Positions 36,869 to 45,986 are shown, counted from the first letter of the stretch. The stretch is 64,000 nt of DNA from Mycetocola miduiensis (GCF_900115155.1 NZ_FOVM01000012.1:1-64000), one strand, 5' to 3'. Notes: generated by a model not told the origin, from the letters alone. Made by a program: numbers and translations.

Positions 36869-37857
36869 TGACTGAATCATCTGAAGGAACACGCCCATTG
36901 TTGACGGTCGCTGTGCTGACCTACAACGGCGAGACCTACCTGGAACGGATCCTCAGCCAGTTGCGGGCGCAGCTCCTGGACGGCGGCATCGAGATCCTCG
37001 TCGTCGACTCCGGATCGACCGATGACACGCTTGCGATCGTGAAGAAGTTCCCAGAGGTCCGGTTGCATCAGATCCCCAATGCCGAGTTCGGCCACGGGAG
37101 GACTCGAAACCTTGCGGCTCAATTGGCTCGGGGGGAGTTCGTCGCGTTCCTGACACACGACGCGATCCCTTTGACGCACACGTGGGCCCGCGAGATGCTC
37201 GCGCCATTCGCGATCTCTCCAAAGATCGTTGCCGTGATGGGAAAGCAGGTGCCCCGCACCGGATCCTTCCCCTTGATGAAGTATGAGATCAATGGGATGT
37301 TCTCCGGTTTCGGACCTGACTTCGGCACGTCGGTTTTCTACCACGATGAGTTCATCCAGGACGAGGGCGTCCTGAGTGCTGTGAGTTTCTACTCGGATGT
37401 GAACTCCGTCGCGCGCCGGGACTTCCTGGTGGAGACGATCCCATACCGGGACGTGCCGTATGCCGAGGACCAGCTCTTCGGGCGGGATCTCGTGACCGCC
37501 GGATACATCAAGGCGTACGCGCCCAGGGGAGCGGTCGAGCACTCCAACGACCTCACCCTGGCTGAGTTTCGCAAACGCATCTTCGACGAGACAGTCGGGC
37601 TGCGTGGCATCGGCACACCTATCCCTGAAATGACCGTTCGAACCCAATGGCGGCTGACGATGCGAGGGGTTCTGGGTGATACTGCCCGCATCCTGCGGGA
37701 CGGCCAGTTCAGCTGGAAGAGGAAGCTGTACTGGCTCGCCGTCAACCCTGCATTTCAGGTGACGAAGTGGCACAGCTACCGGAAGTCAACGACCGTCGAT
37801 CTGCTTGACCAGGACAGCCTGCGGGCTGGGTCGCTCGAGCACTCCCGCAAGCGGTAG
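36868..37857 (+). CDS. GT2 glycosyltransferase (rhamnosyltransferase-like)
   Basis: A 329-residue GT-A enzyme with VAVLTYNGETYLERILSQL, VVDSGSTDDTLAIVKK, GHGRTRNLAAQLARGEF and VAFLTHDAIP, features of RfbF/RgpA-like rhamnosyltransferases. The C-terminal 60 residues are basic and amphipathic and may sit on the membrane. With the wbbL-like and WsaF-like genes next to it, it suggests a rhamnose-rich chain. The GTG start shares its first base with the stop codon of the epimerase gene, so translation is coupled. Confidence 0.85.
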   Translation: MTESSEGTRPLLTVAVLTYNGETYLERILSQLRAQLLDGGIEILVVDSGSTDDTLAIVKKFPEVRLHQIPNAEFGHGRTRNLAAQLARGEFVAFLTHDAIPLTHTWAREMLAPFAISPKIVAVMGKQVPRTGSFPLMKYEINGMFSGFGPDFGTSVFYHDEFIQDEGVLSAVSFYSDVNSVARRDFLVETIPYRDVPYAEDQLFGRDLVTAGYIKAYAPRGAVEHSNDLTLAEFRKRIFDETVGLRGIGTPIPEMTVRTQWRLTMRGVLGDTARILRDGQFSWKRKLYWLAVNPAFQVTKWHSYRKSTTVDLLDQDSLRAGSLEHSRKR

Positions 37858-37868
37858 AGATCGAGCCT

Positions 37869-37905
37869 GACGTCCGTGTGGGCGCGTCGCGCCCACACGG
37901 ACGTC
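37869..37905. terminator. First of two hairpins between convergent genes
   Basis: A 16-bp perfect stem (37869-37884 with 37890-37905) around CGTCG, just after the glycosyltransferase stop. Confidence 0.8.
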
Positions 37906-37911
37906 CCGGTC

Positions 37912-37946
37912 CCCGGTCGCCTGGAACCAGAGGTCAGGCGACCGGG
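37912..37946. terminator. Second hairpin, likely terminator of the secreted-protein gene
   Basis: CCCGGTCGCCTG pairs with CAGGCGACCGGG over 12 bp around an 11-base loop. It ends 12 bases before the stop of the minus-strand gene. Confidence 0.75.
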
Positions 37947-37957
37947 TACTGGGACTC

Positions 37958-40279
37958 CTAGGAGCGAGGTTCTCCGAGCGGGAGAAGGTTCAGCGCACTG
38001 GGGCTCGCCTGAATCCACTTGTCCACTCCACCGAGCTCGACAAGTGCTGCCCAGCTGTTGAGCGGGTGACGCTTCCCGGCGTCTATCCAGTAGATCTTGC
38101 CGTCCGGCCCGCGAAGGAACTTCGTGAGCGTCTGCTCCGTGATCGACATCGCCGCACACGTGGCTGGGTCGAGTGGCGTTGCAGTCCAGCCGTACGACGC
38201 GAGGGTACCGGCGTCGGCCGGGAGCAGCTTGCCGTCCAGACCGACCAGCGATCGGCCGTTGCACGTCACCGCAGGGGATGGAAGGGACTTCGACTGCTCG
38301 AAGCTGTCCAGGGCGCCGTCTGGCATCGTCGTCACCGAAGCGCCGAGTCCCAGCGCCATGGTCACGTCGAACGACATGACCGTGAGCAGTCGGGTTGTAC
38401 CGTCCACGAGATAGACGCGCGGTGATGAGCTTCGCTTGACGAGGCTTCCGGCATCCAGCAACGGGCGGCCGTCTGGCAGCACGCCGACGGTCTCGTCAGG
38501 AACGGTCCAGATTCCGGGGGTGACGTCAGGGGACTTCTCCGCCGACATGATGGCTTCCCAGCTCCAGGCCTTGCGCTTGACGCCATCGTCGATCAGGAAC
38601 ACCGAGGGGGATGAGACACCCTTGAGGAAGTGTTTCTTGCCCGCCGTGGCGACAACCGGAAGCGTCTCGAGCATCTTGGCCGGCGCTCCGACGAATTCGA
38701 TTCCCGGGTACGAGGTGTTCGTGACCTTTAGCCGACCGCCCTGGGTCAGGACGAAGGTCTGGTGTGAGCTGTCGCGAACGAAGCCGGAGATCGTCCCGGC
38801 GCGGTTGAGCGCCCCTATGCTCTGTTCATCGAGCGGTACCTGGGGGAACGAGCTGGCGAGCCCGGTCTGTCCGGCGACGGTCGCCGACATGGGAGAGATC
38901 GTCGTGCCACTCCCGCTGATGAACCCCTGCCACGTCGATCCGCGCTTCTGCGCGAAGACAGAGTCCCGAACGACCGGCACTCCATACGGAAGGTAGGAGA
39001 TAGCGCTCTCGAACAGGACCATGCTGCGGGACGGGGCATTCACCGCTGCGAGCGACGACTTGTCGGCGACCTCACGCTTCTTGCCCGCTTCGATGAAGAA
39101 GGTCTTCCCGTTCGTCGTTTCGTAGAGTCTGGTCATGGATTGTGAATCTCGGAACGCGGAGAGCTGACTATCGGTGAGCAGGATGGATGCTCCACAGTCG
39201 ACGCCGTAGGCAGAAACATCTTCACACGTCATGAACTGGAATTTCGCTCCCACATCGAGGAAGAACACCTTTCCAGACGGTGAGCGCACGATCCGCTTCA
39301 TGTCTGCGCCGGTGGTCTTCGAATCGAGGAACTGCTGTGACACGTATCCAACTGAGCCGAGCGGGTAAAGCGCGTCAAGCATTGAGTAGTCACGCACCGG
39401 ATACTTCGCGTTTCCCGATACGAGATACACGGCCGGGTTGTCGCCAGTGCGAACGAGATTCGACGCCGCACTCGGGTCTCCGAACCAGTCCGTGAACATT
39501 CGCCAGAAGTTACGGTTGCCATAGGCAGAGCAGGAATCGCCTGTCCCGTAGAGGTTGTTCAGGGCCGCCGTGTTGGGCTGGTATGGGGTGTAGTAGTAGA
39601 GGGCGGCTGTCGCCTTGTTCTTGATCGTAATCGAGGCGGAGCCGCAGGCCGCGTTCGGGTGAAAACGTACCGGGGCGGATTTGCCCACCGGAAACCAAGT
39701 GAAGTACTCAGATGTGCCCGCCGGGTTCCCGTAGCGTTTCAGCTGCCACGCGGCCTTGTACACCTGATTGAAGAATCCGAAATATTGGGAGTCGCACACG
39801 GCAGTGTCTGGGCAGGCGTAGCCCATCGCGATGTTGTATCGAGCTTGCGACGGGCTCGTGTGCGAGAGCAGAGACTGCTCTTTCTCGAGGGTCACCAGCA
39901 GGACCTTTGGGTTTATCCCGCAGGCACGCCCTACTTTGAAAACGATCGTTGCAGCTGTTTCGTTCGCGGCACCACGGTAGCTATCGCACATGGCGTCCGC
40001 CCCGCGGTCGGGGGTGGACTGCTTATAGTCCCTCAGACACGTGTAGCCAGCCTTGCATCCTTGATGCTGCTTGTTGAGGAAGTCCTGAACCGCGGCGGCT
40101 CCCATGTCGGCCCCGTTGAAGAAGACGGCGTCACTGATGATGTTGGCTGGGTCGAAATCGGAGGCAGTCGCGGCATGAGCGCCCTGCGCGTCAGATGAGA
40201 ACGGCGATGCCACAAATCCGACGCACAGGAGTAGCGTCGTCACAAGCAATGCAACACAGCGGGTAGTTCGAACGCGCAT
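37958..40279 (-). CDS. Secreted lysozyme-like protein with C-terminal repeats
   Basis: A 773-residue exported protein without an assigned function. A signal peptide covers about residues 1-36 (ending AHAA). Residues 43-265 form a Cys-rich lysozyme-like domain: AVQDFLNKQ, GINPKVLLVTLEKEQSLLS with Glu132 and Glu134 as candidate catalytic acids, YNIAMGYACPD, and FWRMFTDWFG at its end. Residues 275-773 hold about nine repeats of 50-60 residues with the theme PxVYLVxGxxKYPV, as in NPAVYLVSGNAKYPVRD, GKVFFLDVGAKFQF and GKIYWIDAGKRHPL; these may bind sugar. Similar proteins are often labelled hemagglutinin. Lying inside the polysaccharide island, it may trim the wall or bind the glycan. Confidence 0.85.
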   Translation of the reverse strand: MRVRTTRCVALLVTTLLLCVGFVASPFSSDAQGAHAATASDFDPANIISDAVFFNGADMGAAAVQDFLNKQHQGCKAGYTCLRDYKQSTPDRGADAMCDSYRGAANETAATIVFKVGRACGINPKVLLVTLEKEQSLLSHTSPSQARYNIAMGYACPDTAVCDSQYFGFFNQVYKAAWQLKRYGNPAGTSEYFTWFPVGKSAPVRFHPNAACGSASITIKNKATAALYYYTPYQPNTAALNNLYGTGDSCSAYGNRNFWRMFTDWFGDPSAASNLVRTGDNPAVYLVSGNAKYPVRDYSMLDALYPLGSVGYVSQQFLDSKTTGADMKRIVRSPSGKVFFLDVGAKFQFMTCEDVSAYGVDCGASILLTDSQLSAFRDSQSMTRLYETTNGKTFFIEAGKKREVADKSSLAAVNAPSRSMVLFESAISYLPYGVPVVRDSVFAQKRGSTWQGFISGSGTTISPMSATVAGQTGLASSFPQVPLDEQSIGALNRAGTISGFVRDSSHQTFVLTQGGRLKVTNTSYPGIEFVGAPAKMLETLPVVATAGKKHFLKGVSSPSVFLIDDGVKRKAWSWEAIMSAEKSPDVTPGIWTVPDETVGVLPDGRPLLDAGSLVKRSSSPRVYLVDGTTRLLTVMSFDVTMALGLGASVTTMPDGALDSFEQSKSLPSPAVTCNGRSLVGLDGKLLPADAGTLASYGWTATPLDPATCAAMSITEQTLTKFLRGPDGKIYWIDAGKRHPLNSWAALVELGGVDKWIQASPSALNLLPLGEPRS

Positions 40280-40426
40280 TTTTCCCTCAGTTCATGCGGT
40301 CATGCCGGGTCTGCTATCGCTCCACGACTGCAGACCTCGCCCTCCCTCAGGCGTTGACCTTCATGAATACTACCGGCGAAGAGCCGGTTGGCGAGGAGGC
40401 GCGGCTTTTATGCAGGACCGATCGCC

Positions 40427-40432
40427 TACAAT
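40427..40432 (+). promoter_or_regulatory. -10 box of the ABC exporter genes
   Basis: TACAAT lies about 32 bases before ATG 40465. GGAAAGCAAGG between them serves as ribosome binding site, so this transcript has a leader. Confidence 0.5.
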
Positions 40433-40464
40433 TGGTGAGTTCTATTCACAACGGAAAGCAAGGT

Positions 40465-41385
40465 ATGACCGGTTCGAGTGCAAGTGAGCGTGCCCGGAGT
40501 CTCGCGGCCCAGCCGCTAGAAGCGTTTGGACTGTCTGAGGGATTCGTTCGAGGCACGGCCCAGTCATATCGGGCTATTTGGGCCCACCGGGACCTGCTCT
40601 TCCTCCTGGTGAAGAGAGAGCTCCGGGCGCGTTACAAGAACAGCGCTCTGGGCATTTTGTGGAGCCTGGTGCGTCCACTGGCTCAACTACTGATCTACTA
40701 CTTCGCAATCGGTCAGATCCTGGGCGTTGCCCGAAGTATTCCGAACTTCGCTATTTTTGTTTTCGTCGGATTGACCGCGTGGACCCTCTTCACCGAAATC
40801 GTCTCAAACGGTACGACCTCGATCGTCTCCAATTCTGGCCTCGTCAAGAAGGTGTACCTCCCGCGCGAGATCTTCCCTCTGAGCAGCGTCGGTGGCGCCC
40901 TGTTCAGCTTTGGCGTGCAATTCGTCATTCTGATCGGTGCAACAATCGTCCTCGGGCAGTTCCCGTGGAGTGCGAACCTGGCGACGGCTGTGCCTGCGTT
41001 CATCGTCATCCTGCTGTTCGGGACAGGCCTGGGCATTCTCCTTGGCGGCCTCAACGTCTACTTCCGCGACCTGGAGCACCTTACGGAGGTGGCCCTCGTC
41101 GTTCTCTTCTGGGCGTCGCCAATCGTGTACTCGTTCTCGTATGTTCACAACTTCCTCCAGGGAGGGCTTCTCGAGCAGGTCTACCTGCTCAACCCGATAA
41201 CCCTTGGAATCCTCGGCATGCAGAAGGCGTTCTGGCTCTCTGGTTCTGTCGAGTCCACGGCTATGAACTGGCCCCCGGATCTCGATCTTCGTCTCTGGAT
41301 CGCGGTTCTGGCCGGAGTGGTCTTCGTGTGGCTGTGCCAGCGAATCTTCTCCCGTGTCCAGGGCGACTTCGCACAGGAGCTGTAG
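40465..41385 (+). CDS. wzm: Polysaccharide ABC exporter permease (Wzm-like)
   Basis: A 306-residue ABC-2 type permease with six membrane helices. The cytoplasmic start VKRELRARYKNSALGILWSL and PLAQLLIYYFAIGQIL, and the late FWASPIVYSFSYV, are typical of Wzm/TagG proteins that export lipid-linked glycans or teichoic acids. I chose ATG 40465 with a purine-rich ribosome binding site; the upstream open frame lacks any membrane-protein character. The ATPase partner starts 3 bases after the stop. Confidence 0.92.
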   Translation: MTGSSASERARSLAAQPLEAFGLSEGFVRGTAQSYRAIWAHRDLLFLLVKRELRARYKNSALGILWSLVRPLAQLLIYYFAIGQILGVARSIPNFAIFVFVGLTAWTLFTEIVSNGTTSIVSNSGLVKKVYLPREIFPLSSVGGALFSFGVQFVILIGATIVLGQFPWSANLATAVPAFIVILLFGTGLGILLGGLNVYFRDLEHLTEVALVVLFWASPIVYSFSYVHNFLQGGLLEQVYLLNPITLGILGMQKAFWLSGSVESTAMNWPPDLDLRLWIAVLAGVVFVWLCQRIFSRVQGDFAQEL

Positions 41386-41388
41386 ACC

Positions 41389-42579
41389 ATGATTTCTTCA
41401 AACCCCACCGTCGTCAGCGTTCAAGGCGTGTCCAAGCGATTCGTCATGCACAAGGACAAGTCGGTGAAAGAGCGCCTTGTGAACGTGGCCAGGTCACGAC
41501 CCGCCGACGACTTCTGGGCTCTGCGCAACATCGACATCGACGTCCTTGCCGGTTCGACTGTGGGTCTCGTCGGCCACAACGGCTCAGGCAAGAGCACCCT
41601 GCTGAAGGTGGTCGGCGGCATCATCCAGCCCACCCAGGGCCAGGTGCTCCGACGGGGTCGCATGGCGGCCCTCCTCGAACTCGGCGCCGGGTTCCACCCC
41701 GACCTCACCGGGCGTGAGAACGTCTATCTCAACGCAGCGATTCTGGGGCTCTCGCGGGCGGAGACCGAAAGACACTTCGATGCCATCGTCGAGTTCTCAG
41801 GCATCGAAGACTTCATCGACACGCAAGTGAAGTTCTACAGCTCGGGTATGTATGTGCGTCTCGCGTTCTCTGTCGCCGTGCACGTCGACCCGGATCTGCT
41901 TCTCGTCGACGAGGTCCTCGCGGTCGGCGACGAGCCGTTCCAGCGCAAGTGCATGGACAAGATTGCCGAGTTCCAGAGCGAGGGCCGGACCATCGTCCTT
42001 GTGAGCCACTCGGCTGAGCAGGTCGGCGCACTCTGTGACCGTGTCGTGGTTCTGCACGCCGGTGAAATCCAGCACGATGGCGACCCGGCCAAGGGGTTAC
42101 GCATCCTGCGCGCCGGCTACGAGGCAGATCGGCAGCATGCCGTGACCGTGGAAACCGAGACGAAAGTCCCCGCAGTCGCACCGTACTTCCTGCGGTCTGC
42201 TGAGACCCAGGTGAGTTCCACGGTGAGCGATGAGTTGACGATCCGCCTCGAGATCGAGATCAACGATCCTCAGCCCAGCTGGGGTATCGGCCTATCAATC
42301 GAAACATCCCTCGGTATGAAGCTGTACAGCATGACCACCTTCGATGGGGCCGTTCAGCTGCCGAATACGCCTGGCGTTCACAACCTCACCGTTGTCGTCC
42401 CCGACATCCGGCTGGGGGCAGGGCAGTACCTGATCAACGTTGGACTGGGCGATCAGGCGGGGAGGACCTTCCACAGAGTCGCAGGGGCGACATCGTTTGA
42501 GTCACCGCGCGATGATGTAGGGCATGGTCTCATTCGTTTGAGCCCACGCTTTCAGATAACCGAAGGAATGCATGGCTGA
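41389..42579 (+). CDS. wzt: Polysaccharide ABC exporter ATPase (Wzt-like, extended)
   Basis: A 396-residue ATPase. Residues 1-250 are the nucleotide-binding domain: Walker A GHNGSGKST (62-70), the Wzt-type signature KFYSSGMYVRLAFSVAVHV and Walker B LLLVDEVLAVGD. Residues 260-396 form an extra beta-rich domain (WGIGLSIETSLGMKLYSM), placed like the C-terminal carbohydrate-binding domain of Wzt, which recognises the modified end of the chain. This predicts export of a finished, capped polysaccharide. It overlaps the pyruvyltransferase gene by 8 bases, so that enzyme could set the cap. Confidence 0.92.
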   Translation: MISSNPTVVSVQGVSKRFVMHKDKSVKERLVNVARSRPADDFWALRNIDIDVLAGSTVGLVGHNGSGKSTLLKVVGGIIQPTQGQVLRRGRMAALLELGAGFHPDLTGRENVYLNAAILGLSRAETERHFDAIVEFSGIEDFIDTQVKFYSSGMYVRLAFSVAVHVDPDLLLVDEVLAVGDEPFQRKCMDKIAEFQSEGRTIVLVSHSAEQVGALCDRVVVLHAGEIQHDGDPAKGLRILRAGYEADRQHAVTVETETKVPAVAPYFLRSAETQVSSTVSDELTIRLEIEINDPQPSWGIGLSIETSLGMKLYSMTTFDGAVQLPNTPGVHNLTVVVPDIRLGAGQYLINVGLGDQAGRTFHRVAGATSFESPRDDVGHGLIRLSPRFQITEGMHG

Positions 42580-43768
42580 GCAAGCGAGATTACTGTACGA
42601 CTCCATCAGTCCGAACACCGGCGATATCGCCATCGGCATTGCGAGCCAGCAGATCTTCGACAAGCTGGGGGTGTCTTCCTCCATTGTCGACCCGTTCTCG
42701 GACGCGCCTCGTGCGCCTCTCGTGATCGGTGGTGGAGAACTCATCCGCGAAACAGGCGACCCCTTCTACGACAGGTTTCGACGGAGAGGGAGACACATCC
42801 TCAACGCCGCAGGAGTGTGGACGACCGCGACGGATCTCGACTACCTGAACGAGTATGAGTTCGTGTCTGCCCGATCAAGCCGAGAGGTCGAAGTCCTGCA
42901 CCGGTACGTGAAGGACGCTGAACTCCTGCCATGCGCCACAACGGCGCTCGAAAGCCCCCGATTCGAGATTCCGGGAGTCGAGGAGTCCGAGCCCGTCGTC
43001 GGCATTCACCTGGTGCCGCATGCTCTGCGGCTCATCGATCGTCTCGCGCCGATCATCAACGCGATACCGCACAAGAAGGTCTTCATCCCGTTCACCCATT
43101 ACAACGGTGACCGGTCGTTCATGACGTCGTTGCCATTCGACTGGTCGAACTCCGTCGTTCTCGACGAATTGCAGCCGCTTGAGCTTCACTCGGTGATCGG
43201 CCAGATGAAGTACGTCGTGGTTTCCTCACTCCACGCCTCCATCTTTGCGTACAGCCAGAACGTCCCGTTCGCGTCGGTCTACCAGAAGAAAGCGCATTAC
43301 TACTTCGACGACAGGCAGCTCGCCGACCACATGGTGTCGAACGAGTCGCAGCTGGCGACGCTCATCGAGCGTCTCGAGCATGAGGAATTCGACTTCACCG
43401 AGCGGGTCGCCGAAGACCGGGTGAAGATCAGCAGCGCTTTCGAGAAGTATCGTGACATCCTGGGCGCTTCACACACCGACGCCTCTGACGCCGACGACCC
43501 GGCTGACTCGCTGGCAGAGACCGGTTCGCATCCCAAGGACCGCATCCTCCTTCAGCAGGCCCAGCAGGTACTCGGCGACAGAGATCTGGTTCTGGCGTTC
43601 TCCGAACACCGTTTGGACGACGCTCGGAGGACGATCGAGATCCTCGAGGACGAGGTTCGGACGAGGCAAGCAGAGATCGATCTGTTCGAGAACAGCAGGA
43701 CGCGGCGCATCCAGCGCCGGTACGCCAGGTTCCGCGCCACGCTGACCAAGTTGTTCGTTCGCAGCTAG
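42572..43768 (+). CDS. Polysaccharide pyruvyltransferase family protein
   Basis: A 398-residue protein of the PS_pyruv_trans family, which adds ketal-linked pyruvate to glycans. The N-terminal SISPNTGDIAIGIASQQIFD and VIGGGELI, and the central YVVVSSLHASIFAYSQNVPF with the conserved His, are diagnostic. Residues 330-380 form a charged coiled coil (LDDARRTIEILEDEVRTRQA), and the tail is basic; neither is part of the minimal enzyme. Overlap with the ABC ATPase gene suggests that pyruvylation and export are linked. The acceptor sugar is unknown. Confidence 0.85.
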   Translation: MAEQARLLYDSISPNTGDIAIGIASQQIFDKLGVSSSIVDPFSDAPRAPLVIGGGELIRETGDPFYDRFRRRGRHILNAAGVWTTATDLDYLNEYEFVSARSSREVEVLHRYVKDAELLPCATTALESPRFEIPGVEESEPVVGIHLVPHALRLIDRLAPIINAIPHKKVFIPFTHYNGDRSFMTSLPFDWSNSVVLDELQPLELHSVIGQMKYVVVSSLHASIFAYSQNVPFASVYQKKAHYYFDDRQLADHMVSNESQLATLIERLEHEEFDFTERVAEDRVKISSAFEKYRDILGASHTDASDADDPADSLAETGSHPKDRILLQQAQQVLGDRDLVLAFSEHRLDDARRTIEILEDEVRTRQAEIDLFENSRTRRIQRRYARFRATLTKLFVRS

Positions 43769-43790
43769 CACCCACGGGAAGGTGCGTCAC

Positions 43791-45056
43791 ATGAAGCGAC
43801 CATCGAGTGCGGCGCAACTGGCCGGCGCGTCGGTTATTGCCGGCCTCTCTGGGCTCGTCGTGACCTGGGCTGTCGCGCGCGTGTCTGGTCCTGAGGCGTA
43901 CGCGGTCTTCGCGGTGTTCTGGTCGGCCATGTACCTCGTGATCGGCTGCCTGGCCGGCGTCCAGCAGGAAGTGACGCGGTCGGTCGCCGTGTCGGTACGG
44001 ACGGATCGCTCGTTGCACACCTCGGGGTGGCGTTTCGCGACCGGAGTGTCGCTCGGCATCGTCGTGCTCGTGGCCGCCAGTCTCCCGTTGTGGGCGCCGT
44101 CCAGTTTCGGCAACCCATACCTTGCTCTCGCTTTGCCATTGCTGTTGGGCATCGGGATCTTCGTTTTCATGGCGACCGTGAGCGGAAGCCTGGCGGGGAC
44201 CGGCTCCTGGGCAGGGGTCTCCTTCATCATCGGCATGGACGGCGTCCTGCGCCTCGTCACCGTAGCGGTTTCTCTGCTGTTCACGGATGACCCGGCGCTC
44301 CTGGCCTGGATGGTGGTCGCGCCGCTTCCGATCACGCTGGGAACGGCGATTGTCCTGTTCAGGCGCCCGCTCGGACAGGCGATGGTTCTTACCGACGGCT
44401 ATCGGACGCTGTTGTGGAACATCGTCAGGACGATGACCGCCGCTGCTGGGTCGGCGATCCTCATCACCGGATTTCCTCTCCTTTTGGCGCTGGTCTCCGA
44501 TCGGAGCCAGCAAAACGAGCTGGCCCCACTGATTCTGGCGATCACCTTGACCCGGGCGCCATTGCTGATGCCGTTGAGCGCTTTTCAGGGCTTCCTCGTC
44601 GTGCAGTTCGCGAAGAAACCAGACGGGCAGTGGAGACTGCTCCTGAGGCTGACGGCTGGCCTTGCCGTTTTCGGAGCACTCGCGGCGGTTCTCGCGAGGC
44701 TGACCGGGCCGGCAATCCTGGAGCTCTTCTTCGGATCCGAGTACGTTCTCGGCGGCGAACTGCTGGCTCTTCTCGTCGCGGCTGCGGCTGCGATCGCGTG
44801 TTTGTACATCACCGGACCGGCCGTCCTGGCCAGCGGAGCCCACGCCGGCTATGCCCTCGGCTGGCTTGGTGCAGTCTTCTGCGCACTGCTCGTGATGAGC
44901 GTCCCGGGTGGTGGCTTGAGTGAGCGCGCGGTCCTTGCGCTCACGCTTGGCCCGATGGTCGGGGTCGTGCTGCACATCGGCTTCCTCCTCGCTCGTCGCC
45001 GGAGCGCCAAAAGCGGCGTCGGAACCCTACCTGTCCCGGTCGCAGGCGTGGAGTGA
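43791..45056 (+). CDS. Wzx/MATE-like oligosaccharide flippase
   Basis: A 421-residue membrane protein with about 11-12 helices, similar to polysaccharide flippases (the MurJ/MATE fold). The first helix includes GASVIAGLSGLVVTWAVARV, followed by GPEAYAVFAVFWSAMYL. It would move polyprenyl-linked units across the membrane, a route distinct from the ABC exporter just upstream. ATG 43791 has GGGAAGG upstream; a GTG three codons earlier is less likely. The last 25 residues are polar. Confidence 0.83.
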   Translation: MKRPSSAAQLAGASVIAGLSGLVVTWAVARVSGPEAYAVFAVFWSAMYLVIGCLAGVQQEVTRSVAVSVRTDRSLHTSGWRFATGVSLGIVVLVAASLPLWAPSSFGNPYLALALPLLLGIGIFVFMATVSGSLAGTGSWAGVSFIIGMDGVLRLVTVAVSLLFTDDPALLAWMVVAPLPITLGTAIVLFRRPLGQAMVLTDGYRTLLWNIVRTMTAAAGSAILITGFPLLLALVSDRSQQNELAPLILAITLTRAPLLMPLSAFQGFLVVQFAKKPDGQWRLLLRLTAGLAVFGALAAVLARLTGPAILELFFGSEYVLGGELLALLVAAAAAIACLYITGPAVLASGAHAGYALGWLGAVFCALLVMSVPGGGLSERAVLALTLGPMVGVVLHIGFLLARRRSAKSGVGTLPVPVAGVE

Positions 45057-45087
45057 CCCGTCGCGGCCGACGGGTGTTCTCGATTCT

Positions 45088-45873
45088 CTACAGCTCATGT
45101 CCCGGACGCATGGGACCGAAATACCTGGCGTACTGAAGCGCCACCCAGGCAACGTTCTTTACGTGGGCAAGGAGCGAGTTCTGACCCAGGACCCGAGCGA
45201 GGGCCAGACGCTCGCCCGTGACGAGCCGGATGTGGCGACCGTACGGTTTCGCGCCACGGCTCGCCTGTGTTCCGTGTACACGGTACTTGGTTAGGAAATC
45301 GGGGAGGATGGCGACTGGGCCCCGTTGGGAAAGCTGAAGCAGGAAGAGGTAATCCTCCATCTGCCGCAGCGACAGGTCGTAACCGCCGATCAGGTTGTAG
45401 GCCTCCCGGCGAAACATCAGTGACGAATGGGCGAGGACGTTGCTCAGGAGGAAGTGTCGGCGGATGTCATCGCCGGCTGGCCCCCTGACGTCACCGGTCG
45501 GTGCGCCGGTCTCATCGATGCGTCGCACCCTCGCCCCCACCGCGACAGTGTCCGGATGCTCGTCGAGAAATCGGGCTTGCTTCGACAGCCTGTCGCCGGC
45601 CGCCAGATCGTCTGCGTCCAGCCGGGCAATGTACGGGTAGTTCGCGAGTCCGACTCCCGTCTTCATCCCAGCCGACGGACCCATCCTGTCTGCGTGGTGC
45701 GCGACCGTCACCCGCGAATCGCTCATCCAGTCCCTTGTGGCATCGGGCAGCACTCCGTCGTGCACGACGATCACCTGGACCGAGAACTCGTCGCCGGTCA
45801 GCACGGAGTGAACTGCATCGTCGAGCCAGCCGTTCACCTGCGCGGTCGGAATGATAACGCTGACGCCGGACAT
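45088..45873 (-). CDS. GT2 glycosyltransferase
   Basis: A 261-residue GT-A enzyme. It opens VSVIIPTAQVNGWLDDAVHS and carries the DXD-type motif ARLDADDLAAGDRLSKQ and SSLMFRREAYNLIGGYD, with a C-terminal amphipathic tail. I used ATG 45873 (MSGVSVIIP), with AGGGAG about 10 bases upstream, over a longer frame to 45930 whose first residues look random. It is the only minus-strand gene between the flippase and the GT4 genes. Donor and acceptor are unknown. Confidence 0.85.
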   Translation of the reverse strand: MSGVSVIIPTAQVNGWLDDAVHSVLTGDEFSVQVIVVHDGVLPDATRDWMSDSRVTVAHHADRMGPSAGMKTGVGLANYPYIARLDADDLAAGDRLSKQARFLDEHPDTVAVGARVRRIDETGAPTGDVRGPAGDDIRRHFLLSNVLAHSSLMFRREAYNLIGGYDLSLRQMEDYLFLLQLSQRGPVAILPDFLTKYRVHGTQASRGAKPYGRHIRLVTGERLALARVLGQNSLLAHVKNVAWVALQYARYFGPMRPGHEL

Positions 45874-45980
45874 CTGTCGTTTGCTCCCTGGATGGTCTAC
45901 GTGCCGCGCCCGAGTGCCAGCGACGTCCAACGGGTGATCTTACCAAGGCTTCCTGATCCGGCTGGCGCGGGTGAACCGGA

Positions 45981-45986
45981 TAGAAT
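45981..45986 (+). promoter_or_regulatory. Possible -10 box of the GT4 gene at 46055
   Basis: TAGAAT lies about 68 bases upstream of the ATG. No clear -35 was found. Confidence 0.3.

Noticed and set aside
43428-44975. Minus-strand frame of 515 codons opposite the flippase gene
   Set aside because: Strongly biased to Arg, Gln and Glu, as expected from the reverse of hydrophobic codons; no domain seen.
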